Source: Silene conica (lineage: Eukaryota; Streptophyta; Magnoliopsida; Caryophyllales; Caryophyllaceae). From it: a stretch of 64,000 nt of DNA. Both the position numbers and the translations under genes were made by a program. Where the stretch lies: assembly GCA_029255685.2 (NCBI GenBank), contig CM055316.2, positions 78,986,861 through 79,050,860 of the forward strand, read 5' to 3'. The notes under the pieces are model-generated. The model was given only the letters and a program-made list of their open reading frames with translations. It ran no database searches and was not told where the DNA came from. Of this stretch, positions 22,617 to 33,100 are shown piece by piece. Position 1 is the first letter of the stretch; each line of letters begins with the position of its first letter.

Positions 22617-22912
22617 TATAAGTTTTATGTGAGTTAATATTATTTGTATTAATGAATTAGAGATTACATATGTTAGTATATATATAAGTGTACATATACT
22701 TAGCTAGGTTAACAATTAACAAAGATATCAAAGATACTTTACATAAGAAGTTGAGCTAAACTAGGAAACAAAGACTAAGTAATATGGAATAATATTAACA
22801 GAAGATATGCTCACAAATCATTCGCATGATTTGTTCCTGAGATCAAGGGTTCCCATGCTTAACGTGTTGACTTGATTCCTTTCCATCTTTGACATTGTTT
22901 CTATCTTTAACG
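22617..22912 (-). repeat. 5' LTR of Copia 2 (minus orientation)
   Basis: 296-bp partner of 18043-18338, next to the primer-binding site. Confidence 0.88.
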
Positions 22913-23028
22913 ATATGCCCTTCGTTAAAGCTGTTTCATTTTGCATGGATGAGTTTACCCGTTCCTCGACTGTTTTAGATGATAGCTAAAGTCATGCATA
23001 TGTTGTAGGTGTTCGTGTTACTCGATAC

Positions 23029-23528
23029 TAGGGCTGGTCAATGGTGCGGGTCGGCCGGGTCCAGGACGTGTCAAGGAGCGGTGCTGATCCAGGGTATGGG
23101 GACCCGAACACGGCCGGGTCAGGGTAAGTCCGAGACGGGTTGGGCCCGGTTCTTGGAAAGTGTGACCCGGACCCAGCCCGAGTGTTGATGTTGGCGGGTC
23201 AGGGGAGGGTTGGGGGCGGATCGGGTGCGGGTCTGGGGTGGGTTGGGGCGGGTCAACATTCAATGTCAAATGCCAACAGTTATAATGCCAAATGCCAACA
23301 ATTACTTACTGCCAGGTCCACGGGTCGTGTCACCGGGCGGGTTGGCGGGTTTTTCATCGGGTTGTCAGCTGGCCGGTTTCCATAAATTGGACCCGGTCCG
23401 GTTACATTAGACATACGGGTCGGGTCGGGTTTGGACCCGTGTTAGGCGGGGCAGGCCAGGTCCGGGTTCAGTAGCGGATCGGGTCGGGTCCGGTTGTCAG
23501 TGCCGACCTATATCAATGACCAACCCTA
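23029..23528. mobile_element. GC-rich hAT-like non-autonomous element
   Basis: TAGGGCTGGTCAATG at the left end and CAATGACCAACCCTA at the right end form a 15-bp imperfect TIR of hAT type. The inside is filled with diverged GGGTCGGGTCCGG-like iterations, in sharp contrast to the AT-rich surroundings. A duplicated 8-bp target is only weakly visible. Open frames here are by-products of GC-rich repeats. Confidence 0.6.
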
Positions 23529-23579
23529 CTCATACATCATTTCATTTGACTAATTTAAATCAATTTAGTGATTTTTTAA

Positions 23580-24355
23580 ATAGTGCTTAATTTACCCCTT
23601 CCCGTTTTAGGTACATGGGATTCAAACTCTTTGTGGCCCTTGTACCGTTGCTTTGTTACCAAATGGGTTGTGTTTCCTGGTGTATCCCCATTTCTTGGAA
23701 AACTAAGAAGCAACATATTGTTTGTCTTTCTTTCGCTGAAGTTGAGTACTATTCCATGGCCGGTGTAGTTTATGAGTTGAAATGGCCGCAAGGTCTTATG
23801 ATCAGTTTGGGTATTTCTATGAGTCGGCCTATGCATTTTCTTGTGACAACCAATCGGCCTTGCACCTTGCTCATAATCCTTTTTTCACGAACATACCAAA
23901 AATATTGAAATCGATTATCATTTTACTTGTGATGCCATTACTACAGGACTGATGAAACTAGCTCATGTTTCCACACTTGAGCAACTTACCGATATTTTTA
24001 CCAAATCTTTAGGTGCCCAACAATGTCATTTTCATCTTCATAAGTTGGACATTCTCGATCTTATCATGATCTAGCATCAGGAGGGGGATGGGGTATTAGG
24101 ATTATATATATGACTATGCTATTGCGTTATTAAATATTCTATGACTCAGTCAGGATGAGCCTGACCTTGTAATTATAGTATAGAGCGCCTTATGGTAAAA
24201 TAATAGATACGAGTTCCCTTCATCTTTTTTAACAAAATGTTACACGGTTTATTAGGATACTGAGCATATACTAGGCCCATGTATTATTAGGGTTCTATCA
24301 TTCTAGGGTTAAGGTTTTATTAAGCGACGATGCTATTCTCCCTCCATAATTTTAT
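23580..24355 (+). mobile_element. Copia 3'-end remnant (RNase H, tract, LTR piece)
   Basis: Bases of about 23610-24075 encode decayed Copia RNase H sequence. A purine tract AGGAGGGGGATGGGG and an LTR-like start TATTAGG follow at about 24094. The LTR start resembles those of the TRIM-like elements at 25566 and 49738. Broken, with the 5' part absent. Confidence 0.65.
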
Positions 24356-24499
24356 TACAGTTGCCAGATATTATAGCTTTATACATTTAGATGTGTAAAT
24401 GAAAAATGATTTAGTAACTACGAATAATTCTATCGGACTATTGTAGATATAGAAGATAAAATTCGTAACTCCGTTATCAAACTTTTCATCACAAGCGGG

Positions 24500-25326
24500 C
24501 AGAGGCGTATCCAGGATTAGATCAGAGGGGGTGCAAAAACTTAACAATTATTTCGACGATATGAACTAAAATTTAAACACGATAAAATCGTGAGGCTAGA
24601 ATAAAACACAAAATTAAAAAAAAAAATTGGTTCTAAATAATTCAATAATTTATAAATAAAATACTTTGTATAAATTTTCAAGTATATAGCTCTTTCATGA
24701 GAAAAGAATACATTTTATAATATAATCCAGATAATTGTAACCCAATAATATGCAAAAATGTAGTACATGGGGGTCGAACACGTGACCAAATTTGTAGAAT
24801 TTCAATATCTAACCACTACACCACTGGGGGTGTTTGTTTCGCGCATGGGTATGGGTTTGGAATCAGGAATCATACCCGGGTGGTATGGGGTTGGAACTCC
24901 ATACTCGATACCTTGTGTTTGTTTCAATTGTGAGTGGTATGAGTTTGAAATTAGGTTAAAGTTAAAATATGTAAAATTTAATACTTTAAATAATAATTTT
25001 ATCATATAAAATTAAGAAAATAAAGATTTTATCAAATAATTATATAACATATTTCTTTTACAATACGTGTTAATATTTATTTTTCGCATTTTTTATAATT
25101 GTAGTTTGATACCCATGGGTATCAAACTCATACCCACCCCCCTCCCTGGGTATGGAAAACAAACACGTGGTATGGGTTTGGCTCATTCCAAACCCATACC
25201 TTATATCTTTTAGGTTTGAACCAAACACCCCCTAAATATTTGATGTACCTTATTGAAACTAGTTTATAAATATTTTCGAACAAAGGAGGTGCGGGTGAAC
25301 CCCCTGCACCCCTAAAAACGCCACTG
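24500..25326. mobile_element. hAT-type non-autonomous element with nested MITE
   Basis: Ends CAGAGGCG and CGCCACTG, flanked by the 8-bp TSD CAAGCGGG (24492-24499 and 25327-25334). The paralogous flank downstream of unit D has a single CAAGCGGT and no insert. No transposase seen. Related pieces lie at 42235-42478 (inverted) and at about 46460. A Tourist-like MITE lies inside. Confidence 0.8.
24826..25232. mobile_element. Tourist-like MITE nested in the hAT element
   Basis: Ends GGGGGTGTTTG and CAAACACCCCC, with GGTATGGGTTTGG-type subterminal sequence. It is the same family as 40484-41319, whose TAA target duplication is clear; here only the right TAA is visible. Confidence 0.65.
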
Positions 25327-25565
25327 CAAGCGGGTTCTGTAATGTGATGAAACAAAGGTGCACGTGTTTTGGAATCATATGCTATACATGTGAGTGGATT
25401 TACTATTTTATCCAAATGGGATGGAATCTCCCATGCATTACTATACTATGTGTTGAATAAATTCTCCACCAAAATAAAAAAAATTCCGATTAATATGACC
25501 AAAAAAATTATATATTCTTCTAAAAAGACGTATCTTTAAATAAACTACGCTATCTATTTTCAATA

Positions 25566-26247
25566 TATTAGGATATTGGGCGTATACTAGGCCGATATAT
25601 CTTTAGAGTTTATCATTTTAGGGTTTGACGATGTATTATAAATATATCGTCACATATCCATGTAAGACTACGACTCAATAATATTCTCTCCCTTATGTTA
25701 TTCTCTCCTCTATTATCTTAACATGGTATCAGAGCGTTTTCTTACCGGTGGGTGGCGGAAATTTACACCCACCGGTGGAATTTTTTCCAACAAAAAAAAA
25801 ATTATTTTTTTTCGCTTTCATGAATTCAAAACAAAACGGAAAAAAACAAATTTCTCTTCAAAATCTGTCTAAAATTATTCAACGTGTTTAAAGTGGTTCT
25901 TGATCTATTTGGAGTCCGAAAAAAAAATTTAGCGTTCTCCAGATCTTGAAATTTTAATGATAATTTTCCGTCTTATTGATATTTGTCAGGTTCGATTAGG
26001 GTTCCTGCAAATTAACTCATATCTTCGACATGTCCGGAAAATTTAACGTATACTCGTTTCTTATCTATCTTTTCTTATCTACCTTTGAAGACGAAGAAGA
26101 TTAATGAAGATCAAGAACATGAAGTTTTTTTTCCTTTCTTATATTAATTATGTTTTTTCTTGTAATTCTCCAATCGTAGAGTTCGTATTACGTACTGCCT
26201 TTACGATGACGATGTATTATAAATATATCGTCACATATCCATGTAAG
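25566..26247 (+). mobile_element. TRIM-like non-autonomous LTR element, 3' LTR damaged
   Basis: LTR 25566-25723 (TATTAGG ... TTAACA) is followed directly by the primer-binding site TGGTATCAGAGC (25724-25735) and about 470 bp without coding sequence. A partial second LTR (about 26208-26247) keeps the inverted repeat around GACGATGTAT. Same family as the minus-strand element at 49738-58731. Broken. Confidence 0.7.
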
Positions 26248-26345
26248 GGTCTGTTTGGCAAAACTAGCTGAAAAGGTAGCTGAAACCTGAAGAGGTACCT
26301 GAAACCTGAAAAGGTAGCTGAAACCTGAAAAGGTACCTGAAAAGG
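26248..26345 (+). repeat. Short tandem repeats of about 20 bp
   Basis: Four to five copies of AGGTAGCTGAAACCTGAAA-like units, with alternating GTAGCT and GTACCT versions. The GTCTGTTTGGCAAAA start resembles a hAT-type MITE end, so this may be a MITE fragment with expanded subterminal repeats. Confidence 0.55.
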
Positions 26346-26476
26346 TAAATAACAAATAAAATGATGCGGGTTTGGACATTCTTAAGTAGGGGATCAAACT
26401 CAAGTGGTCTAAAAGGTGAGAAATTGCTTCTACCAATGAGCCGTTAAAGTTTAATGAAAAATAGGCACACAAATAT

Positions 26477-26672
26477 CACAAATTCTTATTTGCAACGGCA
26501 CTATCCGTCGCAAGTTTGTGACGGATACCGTTTTCTCTCACAAAATACCCACTTTTTCTCTCTCTCCAACACTATTCCTGTGGTCCCCTTTCTCCACTAA
26601 CTCATTTTATATCTATTTTATCTCACAAAATATCCGTCACAAATGGTGACCCGTCGCAAGCAAGACTTACTA
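26477..26672. mobile_element. Mutator-type MITE, 9-bp TSD
   Basis: 196 bp between duplicated CACAAATAT (26468-26476 and 26673-26681). Unit A has the unfilled site GGCACACAAATATAGATATA near 152. Ends CACAAATTCTTATTTGC and GCAAGCAAGACTTACTA form imperfect TIRs. Same family as 38834-39019 in reverse orientation. Confidence 0.85.
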
Positions 26673-26861
26673 CACAAATATAGGTATAACTTTTTCTTAA
26701 CAAGATTATCTTAATGGGTGTAAGACTTTACCCCGTCACCCACGGTAAATCTGCCCTTGGGTTTAGATATCTTAGGCTCTTAGCATTGTTACTCAAGCTA
26801 GTATAAATAAAGTCGGCCATGTACACAAATTATTAATCCAATTCTTTTCGATTCTTTTTAT

Positions 26862-28379
26862 ATGACGAGGGGTTGAATTCCACCCGATCCATGCATTTCT
26901 GCACCATCACATGGACTATGTAAGGCTATAAGCCACCCTTTTTGAGTATTACAGTGGTCAAGTGGTCAACGCCCCAACTGGTAGTCGAATCTGGGACATC
27001 TCAACTCCTTTGTTAGAATACAATGGGATTGATGATGCCAAGTTACCATTGATTGTCTAATGTTTGTTTCTAAATGTCATTGATTAGCAAAAGACATTAA
27101 GCTCATTGAAGATAATTAAAATGAATGTCTCAAGATGCAAGCAAGGCAAGAGAAACTCCAAGTCTAGAATGAATGTTGTAAACGAGGTAGTTAAACATAC
27201 CCTCTTACTTATTAGAAGTTGCAAAACCCATGCAACAGGGTTTCTGCCTTTCTGGTACTATCATATCATGAAGATATTTTCGAAAAATTTATAAATGGTC
27301 AAAAATTATTTTTCAAGTAACAGTACATTTTAAAAAGACATACTTTCTAAGTTGGAGTCAAAAGAATACTCTCACAAATGTCCAATGAATTCAACTCATG
27401 TTATGCAAGTGAGTCCTTACACCAAAAAGTAGAATACTCACATTTTCCTCTTTTAGCATTGCGTGTGTTTACATAAAATTGTGGAGAACACTCCATATCT
27501 AAAAGGGACGGTTTATTGAGTCTCTCAAAACTGAGTATTCTTCTCCTTTATTTTAAAAAACAAACACATCCTATAAACCATTGGATAAAAGAGTCATTTG
27601 GATAAAACATGTGTCTAGGGTAAAACGTACACACGGTTTTCACTTCTATAAAAGGGGACTTCTATGTTCATTTATTGGAAAGACTTCTACAGCATTTATT
27701 GTAAACTTTATAAATCTGTTTAAGTATTATTCTTCAAGTTTTTTGCAAAAGTTTTTTGTTTTAAAAAGTCTTCATTTGTTTTCGAAAAAGCAATTATATA
27801 TATCTCCAAGTACTAGTTCGCACAACTAATGACTAAGAGTATGTTCAATGATCTCATGTTTAGATCTTAATTAAAATCTCCATATTTTTAAGTGAACCCT
27901 TGAGATTGTGATCGTGTAAACCAGGAGATAAATCATTAAAAACTCTTAGAGCGGAGTAGCTTTAAGTTTGAGTCAAAGTCTTGTAGCGGAGTAGCTTCAA
28001 GCAAATACAACCGGAGTAGGTTGAGGTGTTATATATTTTCATTGTAAGGGGTTATTGAAGTTTAAATAACTATCTAAACAAGCAATAAAATCCTAAAATC
28101 ATTTACTTGTTTCTTTGCTTATACCTCGCATATCTTACAATCATTCCATCAGTTTTGTGCAATAGTCTTCTATACCGTTGCTTGAACCTACAATCTTTCT
28201 TGTTAACTTATATACTCAATTAAGTATCTCAAGTTTTGAACTCAGTTAAAATCAGAAATTTTAAAAAGTTCACCTAATTCACCCCTTCCCCTAATGAGGT
28301 GTTTGATTGTTCTTAACTCTTCATCCTGCATTTCTGCAAGGTTTAAGGCTTAACCCAACTATCAATGGACTAACACCAC
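26862..28379 (-). mobile_element. tRNA-derived SINE, copy B, split by a solo LTR
   Basis: SINE pieces 26862-27010 and 28324-28379 on the minus strand are separated by the solo LTR. Flanking target copies resemble TCGATTCTTTAT. It occupies the same site as copy A, while units C and E are unfilled there. Confidence 0.8.
27011..28323 (+). mobile_element. Solo LTR, probably Copia
   Basis: 1,313 bp from TGTTAGAATACAATGG to TTAACTCTTCA, flanked by TCCTT and TCCTG (one mismatch). CGGAGTAGCTT repeats around 27950-28020 and an ATTCACCCCTTCCCC end are typical of SIRE-type Copia LTRs (inference). No internal region, so a recombination product. Confidence 0.7.
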
Positions 28380-28656
28380 ACGGTTTATCGATTCTTTATT
28401 TTTTCATAAATATTATCCACCTCTTTCGGTGTTTCCTATGCTAATTTCAAAGGTAGCAAATGGTCGGAACATAATGAGTACCACTTTTAATTATTGCACA
28501 ACACTTTGTATTTTACTTACAAGTTAAAAGTAAGTAGAATATAAGTGTTTGCTATTTAACCTGAGTCGTATTTTATTTACGATTTTTATAAGGTACTCTC
28601 TTTAAGAAAAAATGTAAATACACGAAGAATATGATTCTCATTTCAAAAGAAGAGAT

Positions 28657-28737
28657 AAGATAGAAAATTCTTACACTATCTTCTACTTTTTTTATATTCG
28701 TTATTACACATTTGATGTTTTCGAAAACACTATATAA
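28657..28737 (+). promoter_or_regulatory. JIP-B core promoter with inverted repeat
   Basis: AAGATAG and CTATCTT arms (28657-28682), and TATATAA at 28731-28737. Layout as in copy A. Confidence 0.55.
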
Positions 28738-28809
28738 ACAACTTAGGTGGTAGTATGGTTGGGGCAAGCAAGACGCAACGTAGAAATCATTCACATCTTC
28801 ACAATCAAG

Positions 28810-29146
28810 GTAAGAAAGAGTTTGGTGCATGAAACTAATAACGGTTTTTCTAACTTATGCCCTTAGGGCACACATTAATAATCTAAATACATAAATATTT
28901 ACAACATATTCTTATATGATTTTTAGGTAGAAAGTCATTTTTACCATAATTAACGAAAATATGGTGTAATCTTTCCGTATTTAAATTATTAACATGTGCC
29001 CTAAGGGCACACGTTAGAAAAATCGAACTAATAATTACTGTTATTCTTATTTATTAAATAAATTGCTATTTGATTTTTTTAATCACTTTCGCTATTTTGA
29101 AATAATCTAAGTGATTCTTGTGCTTGTGTAATGTGTACCATTATAG
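28810..29146 (+). other. JIP-B 5'-UTR intron, enlarged by a MITE
   Basis: Donor AATCAAG|GTAAG and acceptor ATTATAG|CTCG. The predicted intron is 337 bases against 137-145 in A, C and D; the excess is the MITE at 28842-29025 plus its TSD. Confidence 0.6.
28842..29025. mobile_element. Mutator-type MITE in the JIP-B 5'-UTR intron
   Basis: 184 bp between duplicated AACTAATAA (28833-28841 and 29026-29034). TIRs of about 33 bp (CGGTTTTTCTAAC, then CCCTTAGGGCAC, mirrored at the right end). Unit C keeps the unfilled site at 39407-39415. Confidence 0.9.
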
Positions 29147-29156
29147 CTCGATCAAT

Positions 29157-29806
29157 ATGGCCGCGGCGCAAGTACAAAATGTCAAGGTTTGTGACAAGAA
29201 TGTCAAGCAGCCACAAAATGGTACCCAAGCCACCATGAATAACCAGACCCATTTTGCTATGACCTTGGATAGATCTCATAGCTGGTCAGGCGTTCCCGTT
29301 GGCAGTTTCCCAGCCACAATTTTTCCCCATACTAGTGCCATATTTACCCACTTAAAGGGAAACTTTTTTGGTTCCAAAGCGGCCGTGGTGTATAATGGGA
29401 GAAATGCAGCAGGCATAGAGTGTTCGTGGGTTTTGGCATGGCATGCACCTGCAGATAACACAGCACCCCTACCTCCTAACAGGGTAAATATTAATTGTTT
29501 TAAATGCGCGTATTTATATTGGGTGATGATACGTACATTGATTAATCTTTTTAATTATTAGGTTGCAGTTTATTATCCACGATCAATCTAATTTTTCTTA
29601 ACTTTGTTTATACTTAGGTATATGTTGTGTGTGGCCCAAAAGCAGCCATTGCCAATCTGACCTTTGATCAAATTCAGCAAAACTTGGACACTGCTTTAAC
29701 TTTTGGCACTTTTACCGACAACGCTACCAAGATAAGTGTTGACGGCAACATCAGTGACGCAGTCCCAGAGATTGCAACTCTTATTGCTGACTTTAAACTT
29801 ATCTAA
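29157..29806 (+). CDS. JIP-23-like jasmonate-induced protein homolog, copy B
   Basis: Exons 29157-29483 and 29618-29806, phase-0 intron, 171 residues. The N-terminus reads MAAAQVQNVKVCDKN. An upstream in-frame ATG at 29118 lies in the predicted 5'-UTR intron, so I chose the ATG shared with the other copies. B and C share PHTSAIF, YNGRNAAGIEC and KISVDG, against PKTSAIF, YNGKNAAG and KIQVDG in A and D, so B and C are sister sequences in the coding part. The exon-2 DNATK is unique to B. All blocks of the family are present and nothing suggests loss of function. The MITE in the 5'-UTR intron could alter expression (inference). Family assignment carries the same caveat as for copy A. Confidence 0.8.
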
Positions 29807-30136
29807 TTAATGAAACCATGGATCCATAGTAATCTAAATATATATAACATAATGTAATAATAAAGGGTTGAAAAATTACCGTGTAATCAATGCCTTAACG
29901 TTAGCTTGGAGTGCATGTACACGGGTTTCTATGTTATTACCTATTACAAAGGTTAAATAAATCACGTAATTGGAGTAATAATTATGATTATGTATTACTT
30001 TTTTTTTCCCTATTTACTATGATATATTTTCGCGCCTAGATACATGTACAAGTACGCTTGAAGCTGACAAGGCGATATTGAAGCTAATGTTCACTTAGAC
30101 CCTTAAAATAATTGATTGGCTTTCATAACAATAATG

Positions 30137-33100
30137 ATATAGTGACACCGGGTGTTACTCAAATTGAGCGACACCCGGGGTATTATTGTAATTTACTTAT
30201 GTATTTTGTGTTCCCTCTATCAGCATTCAAATTTTAAACTTATTCGTGGTCAAGGGTATTTTAGGAAACTAACATTAATTAAATAATTGAAGGGTTTTGA
30301 ATTATAATCAAATACGGTTAACACCGGCGGTTTGACCACCTTTACCATTGACCACCGGTGGCCACCGTCGTTCAACCGGTCGTTGGCAGTCAGTGGTTGA
30401 AGACGTATCAACCATCAAATGGAACTTCAAAAAAGTTTTTAATGGGGCTTGAACCCATAACCTCTGGAAGGAAATGCACTTACTATTACCACTATGACAT
30501 AAGCATCTTGTTATGATTTTAGTATCTCTTTCACTATATATATGTCATTACAATATTGAGTTAAATCAATATATACCTATAATGGCTATAATAATCTTTA
30601 AATGTACTCCAAACTTATATTCAGTGTACCCAGTATAAAATCAATATAATTCTCAGTTAGTTAAATGTATTTGATAAAAATTTAACAAAATATTTTATAT
30701 AGTTATAGACTTATAGTTATATAATTATATTACGAAATTACATTTACTATAACAAAAAAAAATTATGTACGTACAATGTATTTATGGCAAAAGTACATTT
30801 TATTTTTATTGGAGGTGCCCAGCTTCGCACGGGATACCTTTATTTAGCATTAATATATATTTTCAATTAACTAAAACTATTCTAAAGTTGCATAACTAAT
30901 AAATTTACATAAATATATTTTCCTATGAGACGGGCTATATATCTTAAATTTACAATGAAATAAATTATGAGACAAATTCACTACTCCTGCTATAAATATT
31001 TTACTTAAATCGATTGCTTAGCTAATTTTTATATATACTTTATTTTATTCTTAGAATTGTTATTTTTATTACATTCGTTATTATTATTGTTAATTATTTT
31101 CATTAATCTCGCTGTTATATTAATATTTAGGTAAGTATTTAAATTAAAACTTATTTTAAGCTATATTACTCGTTTTAAATAAATTTGGCCTATTTACACG
31201 AATTGTCGGATATAATCGGTATAACCTATTACGTAGTTAAAAAAATAGCGTTTTAAGGCATGGTCAGTTTTATAAAACCTAACAAAGAATTTAGAAACCC
31301 TAGACTATAACTTTAACATATTTTCATGAAATATCGATTTTAAGCTATGATTAATATAATTTAATCGTATCTGCATATAAAACATATTTTAGGCTATATA
31401 TATATAACCTTAACATATTTTCATCAAATATCCGTTTAACTTAGTACATCTTTACATAAACTATTGATTTTAACTTTATTCTATAGGCTACGATCAATAT
31501 AATTTAGGATTATTTACATGAAATGTCGGATTTCGAAATTATAATCGGTATAACTTAGTATGTATATGCATAGATACTAAATTTAGAGCATGTTTGGCCT
31601 TGCTTATGAAAAATAACTTTTACTTTTGTAAATGAGTTTTTATATAACTAGTTCTTGATAAAATTGGTTATGTTTGGCCAAAAATTTTAAAAAACTATTT
31701 TTGTCAGTTTTATCGTGTTTGGCCTAACTATTTTCTATAATTTTTTTTATTTTGCTAAAATAAATTATATATAGATATACAAAGAGCGGGATTAACTTGC
31801 GAGAATCCGACATGAAAATCTAAAAATTGGTATTTGGCGGTATTTTTTTGAGTTTTGGAGCTCAAATAACTCAAGAGCAACGTGAAAAGAGAAACAGTTT
31901 GCTACTTCTGTTTTTAGGTGTTTCTAGGGGTCAGTTTTAGAATTTCTGTTTATTAAAATGAGTTTTTAGTTTTTTAAAAAGTAGTGTTTGACCCAACTTC
32001 TATTTCTTTAGTTGAAAAAACAGTTGAAAAGCAAGGTCAAACACATATTTAAGTTTTGATCGGTTTAACTTAGTAGAAACGTATTTACATAAAATGTTGA
32101 TTTTAACTTTATTTTATAGGCTATGATCAATATAATTTAAGACTATTTACATAAAATGTCAGATTTAGTTATAATACTTATAATCGGTAATGAATTCATT
32201 TTGCACCAATGGTGTTAAATTAAAAAAAAAATCAAAATTGGGGTTAAATTCGAAAAATGTACAACGTTACAAAATTAGCCTAAAATTAAATTTTACACCA
32301 AAAATTTGGATTACTTGAAATGAGTTTTTGCAAAGCGACATGTAACCAATTAAGCAAGGGTATCATCACGTCTATTTAGTGATTACATTTGTATATATTG
32401 TTTATTTACTAGTTAAATATTTTTAGATTCTAAAAAATTGACTCGACAATTTTTTTTTAATTATGTTATTTTGTATATTTTGTTAACATTTTAAGAACTC
32501 TTCTTTTTTAAAACAAATTATTGTTACCTCAATTTTAGGAAAGGATTAAGTGTATAATATCTTTCAATTTTTTATTTTTATTTTCTCTCCTTTAAAACGA
32601 AAAACTACTTATTATGCAAAAATACTTTTATAATATTTATTTTAATTTCGTAAAATATTTTCTGTATGTAAGCCAATATTTGTACTATGCAAAAAAAAAA
32701 CAAATAAATAAAAAACAAATAAATGAAAATATTATAATTATTTATTTCAATAAATAAAAAGTACAATGAAAAAACAACGTGGAAAAATATAAAAATATAA
32801 ATAAAACGTGATATTTTTTTCATAATTAAAAATCATAAAATCAGTTTAAAAAAATATGGAAATATAAATAAAATGGAAAAGATATGATATAAAGCAAAAG
32901 ATATGGTCAAATGGAATGATTTAAGAATCAATGTCAAAAAATAGTAAAATATATTATACACATAATATTTCCTAAAATTAAGCTAACAATAATTTGTTTT
33001 AAAGTGAAGAAAAGATAAACTAAATCTTTAAGAAATGAATAGATGAAGTACACGAATAATATGAAGTACACGAATAATATAATGATATGTAATTGCAAAA

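Larger units (their letters stand above)
18043..22912 (-). mobile_element. Copia LTR retrotransposon 2, broken
   Basis: LTRs 18043-18338 and 22617-22912 (296 bp each, about 4 differences, 1.4 percent) are flanked by the TSD ATATG (18038-18042 and 22913-22917). The primer-binding site reads TGGTATCAGG on the minus strand, ending at 22616. Parts on the minus strand, right to left: gag (about 22600-21600), protease (near 21500), integrase (about 21070-20400), reverse transcriptase (about 19900-19000), RNase H (about 18950-18350). It is broken by a few interruptions. It is close to Copia 1 in gag, RT and RNase H, so the two are one lineage. LTR age is roughly 0.5-1 million years. Confidence 0.9.
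24356..25565 (+). repeat. JIP-unit flank (downstream part) before unit B
   Basis: Outside the inserted hAT (24500-25326) this matches the downstream flank of unit D at about 49140-49500; landmarks are GGACTATTGTAGATATAGAA and GTAATGTGATGAAACAA. It places the ancestral unit boundary between here and 26346. Confidence 0.7.
26346..30136 (+). repeat. JIP array unit B
   Basis: Paralog of 1-2140 with JIP copy B. It resumes after the Mutator-like element at about 34651-34850. Insertions in it: a MITE (26477-26672), a SINE split by a solo LTR (26862-28379) and a MITE in the 5'-UTR intron (28842-29025). Confidence 0.85.

Noticed and set aside
29118-29156. Extended N-terminus for JIP-B (and 39500 for JIP-C)
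   Set aside because: Falls inside the predicted 5'-UTR intron, and copies A and D lack the extension.
31590-32045. Separate hAT-type MITE inside the foldback element
   Set aside because: End similarity (ATGTTTGGCCTTGCTT versus AAGCAAGGTCAAACACAT) is suggestive, but the target duplication is unclear; mentioned only as a possibility.
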